From the NCBI RefSeq assembly GCF_900113705.1, contig NZ_FOQI01000023.1, positions 1-64,000 of the forward strand: a stretch of DNA of 64,000 nt, given 5' to 3'. Under the pieces are notes generated by a model, which saw only the letters and a program-made list of their open reading frames with translations, did not search any database and was not told the origin of the DNA. This DNA comes from Collimonas sp. OK307 (lineage in GTDB: Bacteria > Pseudomonadota > Gammaproteobacteria > Burkholderiales > Burkholderiaceae_D). Positions 8,401-16,567 of the stretch are shown here, piece by piece. The stretch's first letter is position 1. Every line of letters begins with the position of its first letter. A program made the position numbers and the translations under genes.

Positions 8401-9258
8401 ATGCTTAAAGGCATCATTATAATGATGGCGCTAGCCATTGGTTTAGCCGGTTGCGCTGCGCCACAGTACATTCCGTTAAGCCAGGAAAACGCAAAGAAGA
8501 TCCAAACCGTCAACGTACGCAGCCTGGTGGTCCAGGACGAGGTGCTTGCCAAGGCCGATCCGTCGACAGTTTCCGCCGCCCTTGGTGGAGGATTGATTCC
8601 GGCATTGATCGATGCATCTGTTACAAATGCAAGGCAGGCGCGTTTGCAGACGGCGATGGACGCAATGTACGAATCCCTGGAGGATTACGACTTTCGTACG
8701 ATTTATTGGCCGGAGCTGACGCGGCAACTGCATGAACAGTATCCGTTCAAGGTGATGAATGTTGTTACGACTGCGCGCGCAATGCCCGCCAAAGATGTTC
8801 TGCAGCACGTCCAGAATCTGAAGGATGGCGAAGCTGAGCTGTTCATTTCGACAGATTATTATCTGTCGACGGATCTGCGCTCATTGAACATCATTACTGC
8901 TTGCAGTTTGTGGACAAATGGTGCGCAGGAGCCGGTCTATAAAAATTCCCTGAAGTATCAGTCGGCCGCGTTGGGAAGCGGCGGAGAGCAATCCGCGAAA
9001 GCCTGGGCTGCCGACGGCGGCAAGCCTTTTTTTGACAAATTGAAAGAGGGCATAGACGAAACGCTGGCCATGCTGTCGATCGATGTCAAAAACAATGTTA
9101 CCGCTACAGCCAAGACCGACAAGATGGATGTTAAATTCAATTTTGGCGAGAATGCATCGGCTAAGCAGAAAGCCGTCAACGGCACGCTCGTGGACAAGCG
9201 AGGTGAACGCGTCATCATCCGCGGCGCCAGCGGTAGTCTGTATTCACTTTTGCCTTGA
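8401..9258 (+). CDS. putative lipoprotein of unknown function
   Basis: A 285-residue protein with a lipoprotein signal peptide: MLKGIIIMMALAIGLAGC, with LAGC as the lipobox and Cys about 18. The ATG at 8401 is chosen over an upstream frame start (8335) because AGGGGAA precedes it and the signal peptide begins there. The mature part is mixed alpha/beta with a short Gly/Ala patch (SAALGGGLIPALIDASV). No family is recognised with certainty. The next gene begins 15 bp downstream and encodes another exported protein, so the two are probably one operon for a cell-envelope function. Confidence 0.8.
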   Translation: MLKGIIIMMALAIGLAGCAAPQYIPLSQENAKKIQTVNVRSLVVQDEVLAKADPSTVSAALGGGLIPALIDASVTNARQARLQTAMDAMYESLEDYDFRTIYWPELTRQLHEQYPFKVMNVVTTARAMPAKDVLQHVQNLKDGEAELFISTDYYLSTDLRSLNIITACSLWTNGAQEPVYKNSLKYQSAALGSGGEQSAKAWAADGGKPFFDKLKEGIDETLAMLSIDVKNNVTATAKTDKMDVKFNFGENASAKQKAVNGTLVDKRGERVIIRGASGSLYSLLP

Positions 9259-9273
9259 TTAGGAGACTACCTG

Positions 9274-9852
9274 ATGAAAAAGATCACTTGCATCGCGCTC
9301 ATGTTCGCGGCCCTGGCTGCCCGGTCCGCACTGGCTGCCGAAGGTGAACGGCAGCCTTTGAGCATGACTTATGATCCTGTCGCTGCCGATGTACGGCCGG
9401 TTCCGGTAGCGCATACCTGTATGCTCAAAGTGCTTCCTGTTGCTGATGAACGTTTAAACAAGGACACCTTGGGAGTCAATTTGACCAATCCCCTGATCAG
9501 CGGCGATGCTGCCGGCTGGGCGACTGCCGGCCTGCAGAATTTGAGCGACTTTGGTTTTCGGATCGAGAAAACCGGCGCCACGGACGGACAGGCTCGCATT
9601 ACGCTGTCACCGAAGATTATCCGCGCTTATACCTGGCAAATCGGCTTGAAGCTGTTCGGTACGGTTGTGATTAAAATGGATTACACGCGGCCCGACGGCA
9701 AGATAGAAAGCAAGACATACCGTGCTTCAGGCGACAAGACCAACATGTGGGGAGCGGATGCCGAATACGTTACTACGCTCAACTATGCACTGAATAATTT
9801 GTTGAAGAAGGTTGCGGTCGATCTGGATAAGCAATGCGGCCTGACAGCTTGA
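9274..9852 (+). CDS. putative exported protein, partner of the preceding lipoprotein
   Basis: 192 residues with a cleavable signal peptide (MKKITCIALMFAALAARSALA). The mature chain has a general resemblance to YajG-like or lipoprotein-assembly families: a predicted binding fold with VLPVADERLNKDTLG near the start and strands such as ARITLSPKI and VVIKMDYTRPDG. Two cysteines (in HTCMLKV and DKQCGL) may form a disulphide. GGAG precedes the start. It follows the lipoprotein gene by 15 bp and is followed by a strong terminator, closing a two-gene operon. The function is not known. Confidence 0.75.
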   Translation: MKKITCIALMFAALAARSALAAEGERQPLSMTYDPVAADVRPVPVAHTCMLKVLPVADERLNKDTLGVNLTNPLISGDAAGWATAGLQNLSDFGFRIEKTGATDGQARITLSPKIIRAYTWQIGLKLFGTVVIKMDYTRPDGKIESKTYRASGDKTNMWGADAEYVTTLNYALNNLLKKVAVDLDKQCGLTA

Positions 9853-9875
9853 TTTGACAGGTTTTCATTTGCGTT

Positions 9876-9911
9876 AAAAAAAAACCGTTAACTTGTGTTG
9901 ACGGTTTTTTT
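9876..9911 (+). terminator. rho-independent terminator
   Basis: AAACCGT(T)AAC and GTT(G)ACGGTTT form a stem around TTGTG and are followed by a T-run. It is placed 24 bp after the stop of the exported-protein gene. The A-run on the left could make it work in both directions. Confidence 0.85.
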
Positions 9912-9967
9912 AATAGACCAGCCAGTTGCTGAGCCTTTGTCAAAGCAGCTCCATCACAATTTCTAGA

Positions 9968-10291
9968 TTAATTGGAGCGTACTTCCTGGGATTTTTGGGC
10001 CGTCAATTGAAAGAAATTGCCAAGAATACCTAAAAATTTCAGATGCCGCCCTCCCAGGTTAGAGTCGTAAGTGCTAAACAGAACATAATTATTTCTCACC
10101 GTGCTGCTAGTGATCAGGCTGCTAGCCACTCCGCCAAATAACGTTCCCAGTGTTCGAGTTACGTCATCCCGTTTATTGGCTTCTTGAGTGATTAGCTGAT
10201 GAATGTACTGCTCGTAGCTGTCTAGTTTGGGATTTGTGAATGCCAGCAACCCGACAATCGACAGCACTACGATGGTTGATGATAATTTCAT
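9968..10291 (-). CDS. DUF4359-like small exported or membrane-anchored protein
   Basis: 107 residues. An N-terminal hydrophobic segment (STIVVLSIVGLLAFTNP) is followed by LDSYEQYIHQLI, the pattern of DUF4359 proteins (short chain, one N-terminal membrane segment, then TNP-x-Y). The middle holds a Gly/Ser-rich hydrophobic stretch (LGTLFGGVASSLITSS) and the end NNYVLFSTYDSNLGGRHLKFLGILG fits the same family. AAGG stands about 12 bases before the ATG. The function is unknown; the protein probably faces the periplasm. It is convergent with the gene pair on its left. Confidence 0.65.
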   Translation of the reverse strand: MKLSSTIVVLSIVGLLAFTNPKLDSYEQYIHQLITQEANKRDDVTRTLGTLFGGVASSLITSSTVRNNYVLFSTYDSNLGGRHLKFLGILGNFFQLTAQKSQEVRSN

Positions 10292-10447
10292 TCTTCGCGC
10301 CTACCTTTGCAGATTAAAATCCATGGCTCCAGGCGCGACTAGCTCGTTTCATCGCCGGAACCATATGGTAACCGCCTCGCCGATAATAGCGATACAAATG
10401 TATGAATGTTCTCATGTCAACGATCATGTAGTCAGTGTTAATAAAAA

Positions 10448-10780
10448 TCAATTGTCGTGGCCATGTTGCTCATCACGGTCATGGTCACGGCGTCCGTGGT
10501 CGTCATGCTCGCGGCGATCGTGTCCACGCTCTTCTTGCCACCGACGCGCCCGCAGCTGACGCTCACGCCAATCTTGTTCACGTTCCGGCTGAATATAGAC
10601 CGGGCGCGTTTGCACATAAACCTCTTCTGGCTGCACATACACCGGACGAGGCTGTACATAGACGCCCGGGAGTCCAATATTCACACCAACGTCTACGCCT
10701 CCAGCCATGGCGGGGACCGTTAGCATCATTAGTGTAGCGCCGACTATTATTCCTGCTGCAACGGTGAAAGATTTCTTCAT
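10448..10780 (-). CDS. exported protein with VYVQPxPVY repeats and a His/Arg/Asp-rich tail
   Basis: 110 residues with a signal peptide (about residues 1-26, ending AMAGG). Three short repeats of the form VYVQPRP / VYVQPEE / VYVQTRP lie at about residues 40-65. The tail (from about 72) is made almost entirely of Arg, His, Asp and Glu (RREHDDHGRRDHDRDEQHG). Such tails can bind metal ions; that is inference. Similar short exported proteins with PxxYV(Q)P repeats are common and uncharacterised in Burkholderiales. CAGGAG precedes the ATG. It lies between the DUF4359-like gene and the ice-binding-domain lipoprotein, all on the minus strand with gaps of 75-156 bp. Confidence 0.75.
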   Translation of the reverse strand: MKKSFTVAAGIIVGATLMMLTVPAMAGGVDVGVNIGLPGVYVQPRPVYVQPEEVYVQTRPVYIQPEREQDWRERQLRARRWQEERGHDRREHDDHGRRDHDRDEQHGHDN

Positions 10781-10855
10781 TTTTTACTCCTGAAAAATTT
10801 ATTCGGGGCCAAAGACCGGCCGAAATGACTCAGCCGATCTTTGAGATTTCTGCTT

Positions 10856-12424
10856 TTACGGCGCAGGCACGTTAATGATGGTGTTGGTCATTGTCACGGA
10901 AGCATTCAGTCCGACGGCCCTGCCGTTCAGTACCACTGTTTGTACGTTGCCGACAGTAGAGAACGAAACTGCAGATGAAGCGAGGATGGTTCCTACCATG
11001 GTGCCGCCGCCCGCGCCGTTAATCGTGGCGGACGTGCCGACCTGCCAAAACACGTTCTTGGCCTGCGCGCCGTTGATCAGGATGACGCTACGCGGTGCTC
11101 CCGGACCACCCACGGTGAGCGTACTCGCAGTCTGGAAAACCCAAACGGCATTCGCGTCGCCTTGTGCATCCAAGGTCAGATCCGATCCCGTTATCTTGAA
11201 TGATCCCCCTGCCGCTTGATAGGTGCCAGGGAATAGAGTGAGGCCGCCTAGTTGTCCGGCGCCTGGATCCGTCCCGCCAGGCAATGACGCAGGAGACAGG
11301 TTGTTAAAGGCGGTCTGGGCGTCGCTTCTGGCCTGGGTTGCGATTGCGCATGACTGGACATTGATTGCAGCAGACGTTGGTCCAAGGGTGGAGACGGTGC
11401 AAGTGTAGATCTTGCCGTTCACCGTGCCTTTATTGGACCCGGTTTCCGTATAAATATCTCCCGCCAGATCGTGGAATCCAGTCACTGTCGAAGTCGTCGT
11501 CGACGTGCTTCCGATATCGCCGTTAATCACTGTCAGCGTCCCGGCATTGGTGGTGCCTGCGGTGCCTCCTAGATTACCGAAAGGGGTGGCCGCGCCAAGT
11601 GCTACCGGCCCTGTCGGACCACAGCTGGTGGTGCCGGTTGTAAAAGTCCATATCTTGTCACTGGCCAGAGCATTACCCGCGAGGTCTTTGACGCCGCCGG
11701 ATCCTCCGTGAATTGTAGCTGTATAGGTGGCGCTAGCTGCAAGGGCGGCTGCCGGCGTAAAGGTCGCAATATTGATCGCCGGGTTGTAGGTTGCGGTTCC
11801 TGCGATAGCCGCTGCGCCAGGTCCTGTCACCGTAAAGGCTGCGGTGCTGACGGTTAATGGATCGATAGTTTTGCTGAAGGTGGCATTGATAGATTTGTTG
11901 GTGCATACACCAGAGGCGGCATCAGCCGGGTTGGTGGAAACCACTGTGGGGGATGTGGTGTCCGCGCTCGCCCCCGTCGTAAAGGTCCATACGAAGTTGC
12001 TAGCGAGCCCAACGCCTCCTGCATCCAGAGCCGCGGTAGTAATCGTGGCGGTAAACGTGGTGTTCATCGCGAGATTGCCGGTTGGCGTGAAGGTTGCGTT
12101 GTTGCCTGTGGGATTAACCACCACGCTTCCCGCCACTACAGCTGCACCCGGAGCCGCCAACGTGAAAGTCGTCGCATTGATCGATGCCGGGGTCATCGCC
12201 TTGCTGAAGCTGACGAGGATCTTGGCGTTGATCGCAACACCTGTAGCGCCGGCGGCGGGATCGGTGAACGTCACCGCGGGCCGGGTCGTCTGCGGCGTAA
12301 CATCAGGTCCTCCCAGGACCGGATCGCGTCCACCCCCACCCCCACCGCATCCTGCTGCCAGACAGCACAGTAGCAATGTCATGAGCCATCTCTGGCACTT
12401 GCCGTAACTGTTGAATTTGTTCAT
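10856..12424 (-). CDS. lipoprotein with two Ig-like domains and a C-terminal ice-binding-like (DUF3494) domain
   Basis: 522 residues. The N-terminus carries a lipoprotein signal (LLLCCLAAGC then a run of Gly), so it is likely anchored in the outer membrane. Two Big_5-type Ig-like repeats follow (about 48-152 and 155-268), each with P-x-V-(x)-TxPA..GV, a central FSK and an ending WTFTTG. The C-terminal part (about 275-520) has the DUF3494 pattern: LGAATPFGNLGG, then TVINGDIGS, TEAGSN-like loops, LFPGTYQA, VWVFQTASTL, NVFWQVG and GTILASSAVSF. This beta-helical domain binds ice in known members and occurs more widely as an adhesive surface domain. Binding to ice here is inference. The start has GGGAAG upstream. 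Confidence 0.88.
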   Translation of the reverse strand: MNKFNSYGKCQRWLMTLLLCCLAAGCGGGGGGRDPVLGGPDVTPQTTRPAVTFTDPAAGATGVAINAKILVSFSKAMTPASINATTFTLAAPGAAVVAGSVVVNPTGNNATFTPTGNLAMNTTFTATITTAALDAGGVGLASNFVWTFTTGASADTTSPTVVSTNPADAASGVCTNKSINATFSKTIDPLTVSTAAFTVTGPGAAAIAGTATYNPAINIATFTPAAALAASATYTATIHGGSGGVKDLAGNALASDKIWTFTTGTTSCGPTGPVALGAATPFGNLGGTAGTTNAGTLTVINGDIGSTSTTTSTVTGFHDLAGDIYTETGSNKGTVNGKIYTCTVSTLGPTSAAINVQSCAIATQARSDAQTAFNNLSPASLPGGTDPGAGQLGGLTLFPGTYQAAGGSFKITGSDLTLDAQGDANAVWVFQTASTLTVGGPGAPRSVILINGAQAKNVFWQVGTSATINGAGGGTMVGTILASSAVSFSTVGNVQTVVLNGRAVGLNASVTMTNTIINVPAP

Positions 12425-12818
12425 ATACTTCCCGATAAGCTAGAGTCTGATTTTGGATGATAAGAAACGCGAGTCGCGATGCAGATCGTGACGTACCTCG
12501 TTATAGGCTTGATTTTTGGCAAGATCCGTGCGGCCGCGCACATAGCGCCGGAAAGTTGGCTGATCACGCGTGGAGGGAGATGACCGGGAGGTAAGGGGAT
12601 GGTGCAGCCGTGAGCGGGCGGGCGCATCTGGCTCCTGCCAATCGGGGCAGCCGTCACACAATCACGTCAGCTGTTTCTCGTTAGACAGGTGGGGTAGAAA
12701 ATGTGATGGCTGCTTTATCTGAAGTATGATCGTTTATTACAGGTATCGATAACTGCGCTATGCCAAAACACAAGTGTGCACTGTAATTTTGTTTACCGGA
12801 CTAAGAATATAGACACTA
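12425..12818. other. divergent intergenic region
   Basis: 394 bp between the divergent lipoprotein and glycosyltransferase genes, presumably with both promoters. Short minus-strand frames (12421-12657) are low-complexity and were rejected. The 100 bp before the glycosyltransferase are AT-richer than average. No repeat or hairpin of note was seen. Confidence 0.4.
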
Positions 12819-13769
12819 ATGAATAGCCAATGCCCGCACTCGCCGATGGTTTCCATAATTGTTCCGGTATACAACGGATATGAATTCTTGAAGGAGTGCC
12901 TGCAGTCCTTGCTTAATCAATCCTTCACGGACATTGAAATCATTGTAGTAAATGACGGCTCAACCGATGAGACACCGGCCTTACTGAAACAATATGAAAA
13001 TTTCAAAAATATAGTCATCTGTCATTTATCCCGCAATCGCGGTGAAGCCGCCGCTACCAACGTCGGGATACAGATTGCAAAAGGGAAGTACATCGCCCGG
13101 ATGGACGCTGACGATATATCGTTACCCGATCGTCTGTTTCTGCAGGTAGCAGCGCTGGAGAGCGATCCGGATCTGGTCCTGGTTGGCGCCCAAACCCAAG
13201 TATTTGGACGCGATGGAGAATCGACGACTAATTTATTTCTAGCTGATGGGGACATCAAGTGCGCGCTTCTGGTTGGTAGCGGTCATCTCATCACAACCAG
13301 CGTAATTTGGCGCCGTGACTGGTTTATACAGAGAGGAATATGGTGGAACACGTCTTTGCCAAGTGCACGCGATCTCCGGTTCTGGTCAGAGGCAATGCTG
13401 GCGGGGGCAAAATTCCGCAATTTGCCGGAAACGCTGGTCCGATACCGGATTCACGGTGCCAATGCCAGCCATCAGGTGGAGGCGGTACGCCAGTCAAGTA
13501 GAAGCACTCGGGCCATGCTGCTTCGAGCGCTTTATCCTTCCCTGGACGAAAACGCCATATCAAACCTGGTTCCGGTCCTTGAAATTCAATTTGGCGATGT
13601 ACATTTAAACGATGCAGATGCTTTGCTGACGGCCGAAAAAAGCCTCTTGCAGATGCGCTCGGAAGCCGTTTCGCTCTACGGTGAGAATCGGCACATTTTG
13701 CGTGATTACATAGATCAGTGGATCAGCCGCGTGCAAAAACGAATAAATGTACTTGAGGGGAAAAACTAG
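12819..13769 (+). CDS. glycosyltransferase family 2
   Basis: A 316-residue GT-A fold sugar transferase. The N-terminal core has SIIVPVYNGYEF, then VVNDGSTDETP (nucleotide-binding Asp) at about residues 42-52, and RMDADD at about 92-98 as the metal-binding DxD site. DLRFWSEAML is the likely acceptor-side acidic motif, and the C-terminal 100 residues are helical. No membrane segment is visible, so it probably acts on the cytosolic face of the membrane, transferring one sugar to a lipid-linked or protein acceptor. The base composition is lower in GC than its neighbours, and there is no glycan cluster around it, which may indicate transfer. The ribosome-binding site is weak. Confidence 0.88.
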   Translation: MNSQCPHSPMVSIIVPVYNGYEFLKECLQSLLNQSFTDIEIIVVNDGSTDETPALLKQYENFKNIVICHLSRNRGEAAATNVGIQIAKGKYIARMDADDISLPDRLFLQVAALESDPDLVLVGAQTQVFGRDGESTTNLFLADGDIKCALLVGSGHLITTSVIWRRDWFIQRGIWWNTSLPSARDLRFWSEAMLAGAKFRNLPETLVRYRIHGANASHQVEAVRQSSRSTRAMLLRALYPSLDENAISNLVPVLEIQFGDVHLNDADALLTAEKSLLQMRSEAVSLYGENRHILRDYIDQWISRVQKRINVLEGKN

Positions 13770-13945
13770 TGCCAAGCCCATCAATGCAGCCCATGTATGG
13801 TAGCGGCGGTCCGGTGCAGTTGCGCTCGGCCTGGTTTGTCGCCCAGGCGCCGCGCCGTCCTGGACCAGCTCGTGGCGATCCCGCATCGGAGGAAAATGGC
13901 GCTGCCTATACGCAGCGCATAGGGGCGTTGTTCGGCAGCCACTGA
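13769..13945 (+). CDS. possible 58-residue ORF coupled to the glycosyltransferase
   Basis: A GTG at 13769 overlaps the last base of the glycosyltransferase stop (TAGTG) and opens a frame to the TGA at 13943-13945. The product begins PSPSMQPMYGSGGPVQL and ends QRIGALFGSH. It is GC-rich, unlike the preceding gene, and matches no family I recognise. An internal ATG five codons in is an alternative start. It may be a real small coupled gene, or the tail of a lost gene joined by a rearrangement. Confidence 0.25.
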   Translation: MPSPSMQPMYGSGGPVQLRSAWFVAQAPRRPGPARGDPASEENGAAYTQRIGALFGSH

Positions 13946-14003
13946 CATGACTGCTAGCTTGAGGAATTGATAAATGTGATTCCGAAAGCGTAACAGCGTT
14001 TGA

Positions 14004-14966
14004 TTACATCTTCTCCCACAACCAGTTCCAGAACCCGGGTAGGCGCACAGCTTGCGCGCTGTCACGTATGCTTCGTGCCAGGGCCGCACGCTCCAGCGCG
14101 GCCTTGTCGTCATAAAACGGCTTGGTGGCAGTCGGTAGCTGGACCGCACGCGCGCAATCCATCAGTATTTGCAAATATTCCGCCATGTGATCGGCGGTGT
14201 AACTGTTTATATCGTGAAAAGTTACCACTACCGGGATACTTCCATCCACCGTCGGCAACTCGCCTGCGGCAATCCGCTCGCGTACGTCAGTCAACATATG
14301 CAACATGTTGGAGCGTCTCCTCAGGCTGGCCTTGAAGCCATATATCTTGCCGTCGTTGGCGCTCAAATCCGTCAGCAAAATGTGCATGCCATGCTGTTGG
14401 TAAGCGTCAAAAGTACGCTTGTCAAAGTTCCAGAACGGCGGGCGAACCAGTTTAGGTGCGCGCCCTTGTATGGCAACAATGTCGGCAATGCCATCGTTTA
14501 GCGATTGCTCGAATATGTCGGGGCTAAGGAAGCGATGGTTGGCATGATGTGGTGTGGCGGTGTGAAAGCCAAGCAAATGCCCTTCGTCAATTTCGCGCCG
14601 TAGTATGTTTCGCCCAAAGTCCGTCTCACCAGCATCGGACGAACGGGTTTGCACAAAAAAGAGGGCTTTGATGCCGGGTTGTAGAGGATTGTGCGCGAGC
14701 GTATCCAGTATGGACAAGGTCGGATTGTCAGTCCTTGGACGGGCCGGACCATCGTCGAAAGTCAGCAGGAAGCGAATCGGCGCTTGAGATTTCAATCGCT
14801 CGGCAGTTTGAGGCGACATGGGAACCGGCTGGATAGCGCAACCCGTAGCGCCGAGCGTCACGAAAATCACCATCAGGCCGAAAATGATCTTTTTGATATG
14901 TCGGATTGAGATTACGTTACGCGATGGCATTAATGTTGCGAGTAATGAAGCGGAAAACGAAGGCAT
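14004..14966 (-). CDS. polysaccharide deacetylase family protein, probable lipoprotein
   Basis: About 320 residues. A hydrophobic N-terminus (IIFGLMVIFVTLGATGC) suggests a lipoprotein, Cys about 43 from this start. The NodB-homology domain begins FLLTFDDGPARP (about 67-78), where the Asp pair supplies the catalytic base and a metal ligand. HLLGFHTATPHH supplies the metal-binding His set (H-x4-H spacing unlike the common H-x3-H). LVRPPFWNFD and VVTFHDIN match later conserved motifs. Such enzymes remove N- or O-acetyl groups from cell-surface or peptidoglycan sugars. Several Met codons are possible starts; none has a good ribosome-binding site, and a start at 14930 is also reasonable. It stands alone. 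Confidence 0.8.
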   Translation of the reverse strand: MPSFSASLLATLMPSRNVISIRHIKKIIFGLMVIFVTLGATGCAIQPVPMSPQTAERLKSQAPIRFLLTFDDGPARPRTDNPTLSILDTLAHNPLQPGIKALFFVQTRSSDAGETDFGRNILRREIDEGHLLGFHTATPHHANHRFLSPDIFEQSLNDGIADIVAIQGRAPKLVRPPFWNFDKRTFDAYQQHGMHILLTDLSANDGKIYGFKASLRRRSNMLHMLTDVRERIAAGELPTVDGSIPVVVTFHDINSYTADHMAEYLQILMDCARAVQLPTATKPFYDDKAALERAALARSIRDSAQAVRLPGFWNWLWEKM

Positions 14967-15235
14967 ACGGTGACTGGCAATAGGGTTGTGGTTGATTTTT
15001 TTTGCGACGCAGCAGCAATGTTAAACCCTCGACCTGCGTTGCACGCTGGCTGTTACAAACTACCACAGTTGCGTTGGCCGAATAATTTCGGGTTTTGAAA
15101 AAACATTTGCTCCTCTGTTCGGCAACACACAGAGAAATTTGATGCGCTCACTTAATCTGCAATCAGAAAACGGATGATATCTGCTTGTTTGAAGGCGATA
15201 TCCCGCGTTTTTTTTTATTACATAAAAGGATCGAT

Positions 15236-15571
15236 ATGAAATATTCTCTGCTGTTGGCAGCACTGGTCGTCACGGTTGGACTTGCTGCTTGCGAAAAAAC
15301 TACGACCAATAATCCTGCACCACCTGTGGCGGCGGTTCCTGGCCCGGCGGGAGCGCCCGGTCCTGCCGGGGCGACAGGCTCTGAGGGCGCCACCGGTGCG
15401 ACAGGTTCCACTGGTGCAGGAGTGGCCGTTCCCGGGCCGACAGGCGCCACAGGGGCTACGGGAGCTACGGGAGCCACAGGAGACGAGGGAGCGCCTGGTG
15501 CTGAAGGTAGCAAAGGCGATACCGGAAAAACCGGAGGCGGCACGGTGGTCGTCGTACCAGCCCAGAAGTAA
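15236..15571 (+). CDS. collagen-like lipoprotein
   Basis: 111 residues. The signal peptide [19 protein letters not shown] ends in a lipobox (LAAC, Cys 19). After a short [10 protein letters not shown] spacer comes a run of Gly-X-Y triplets from about residue 34 to 102, rich in GPAG, GATG and GAEG, with one break (GAGVAVPGP). It ends in a Gly-rich [11 protein letters not shown] tail. Collagen-like bacterial proteins form triple helices on the cell surface. The start at 15236 has AAAGGA upstream and matches the signal peptide; an upstream frame start at 15185 is not used. The triplet repeats make the length prone to change by recombination. The surface or adhesion role is inference. Confidence 0.85.
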   Translation: MKYSLLLAALVVTVGLAACEKTTTNNPAPPVAAVPGPAGAPGPAGATGSEGATGATGSTGAGVAVPGPTGATGATGATGATGDEGAPGAEGSKGDTGKTGGGTVVVVPAQK

Positions 15572-15643
15572 CGGACTTTGATTTAACGAATGCGTTGTCA
15601 CATAGCTCGTACGTGAATCGAGCTATGTGGCGCTGCCATCGAT

Positions 15644-16534
15644 TTAGTCCTTGTCGCTGCCCAGATGTTTCTCTTCCTGATCGCGACGCATGCGGTCGGT
15701 GATGTCCATGCCGATTCCTCGATAGCCGATAAAAAGGCTGCTTGAATCGAACATCGGTTCCCCGCTGACTTGAAGATATTGCAGGGTGCCGTCGGCATTG
15801 GTGCGACTGTAGACGAAATCGAGGAATGGACGCCGGTTTGCAATGTTGTCGTTCAGTTGCGCACGTTCGGCCTCATTCCATCGTCCGGTCGCCGCGATGC
15901 CGGCGGCATCTGGCGTGCTGTCCGCGTCGATTCCGAGCATTTCAAAGACCGGGCCGGAGACCTTGGTAAATGTTCCTTGCGAATCCTGTTCCCAATACCA
16001 GTCCGATGACAGTTCCGTCAAACTCTTGAAGCGCGCCTCGCTCTCGCGCAATTCGGCCGTGCGTACCAGCACTGTCTGTTCCAGTACCTTGTTGTAATTG
16101 TCCAGTTTCTGATACAGCAGCCGCACTTCCAGCATGTTGTGGATGCGTGTCTGCACTTCTACCAAATCGAATGGCTTGCTGACAAAATCTTTGGCGCCGG
16201 CTTGCAGCGCGCGCAGTTTGTGAGCAGGTTGCGCCGTGATGACCAACACCGGCAAATAGCCCGTCGTTTCGATTTCCTTCAAGCCTTCCATGACTTGGAA
16301 ACCGTCCATGTCCGGCATTTGCAAATCGAGCAAAATCAAGTCGTAGCGATGCTCCAGATGCAAAGGACAGACTGTACGTGGATCCATCGTAGAAGTGATG
16401 CGTTCGTAACCGGCATTGCGCAGCATTTTTTCCAACAGCAGCACATTAGCTTCCTGATCATCGACGATCAAGATGCTGGCCTTTAGAATTTCGGATGCTT
16501 CAAGCATTACGTTATTCCCAAAAAAGTCGTTCAC
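15644..16534 (-). CDS. response regulator with PAS domain
   Basis: 296 residues. A receiver domain covers about 19-135: acidic pair in VDDQEAN (Asp25-26), phospho-acceptor Asp70 in LLDLQMPD, Thr in VITAQ and Lys120 in FVSKPF. A helical linker (about 135-165) leads to a PAS domain (about 168-285) with SSDWYWEQDSQGTF and a PAC-like end (GYRGIGMDITDR). There is no output enzyme or DNA-binding domain, so it may pass the signal by protein contact. It lies 33 bp downstream of the hybrid kinase gene on the same strand and is likely its partner. The short C-terminus after PAS (EEKHLGSDKD) may mean a lost output domain. Confidence 0.88.
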   Translation of the reverse strand: MNDFFGNNVMLEASEILKASILIVDDQEANVLLLEKMLRNAGYERITSTMDPRTVCPLHLEHRYDLILLDLQMPDMDGFQVMEGLKEIETTGYLPVLVITAQPAHKLRALQAGAKDFVSKPFDLVEVQTRIHNMLEVRLLYQKLDNYNKVLEQTVLVRTAELRESEARFKSLTELSSDWYWEQDSQGTFTKVSGPVFEMLGIDADSTPDAAGIAATGRWNEAERAQLNDNIANRRPFLDFVYSRTNADGTLQYLQVSGEPMFDSSSLFIGYRGIGMDITDRMRRDQEEKHLGSDKD

Positions 16535-16567
16535 CTGCTAGCAAATCAAGTGGCATTTCGTCACTGC

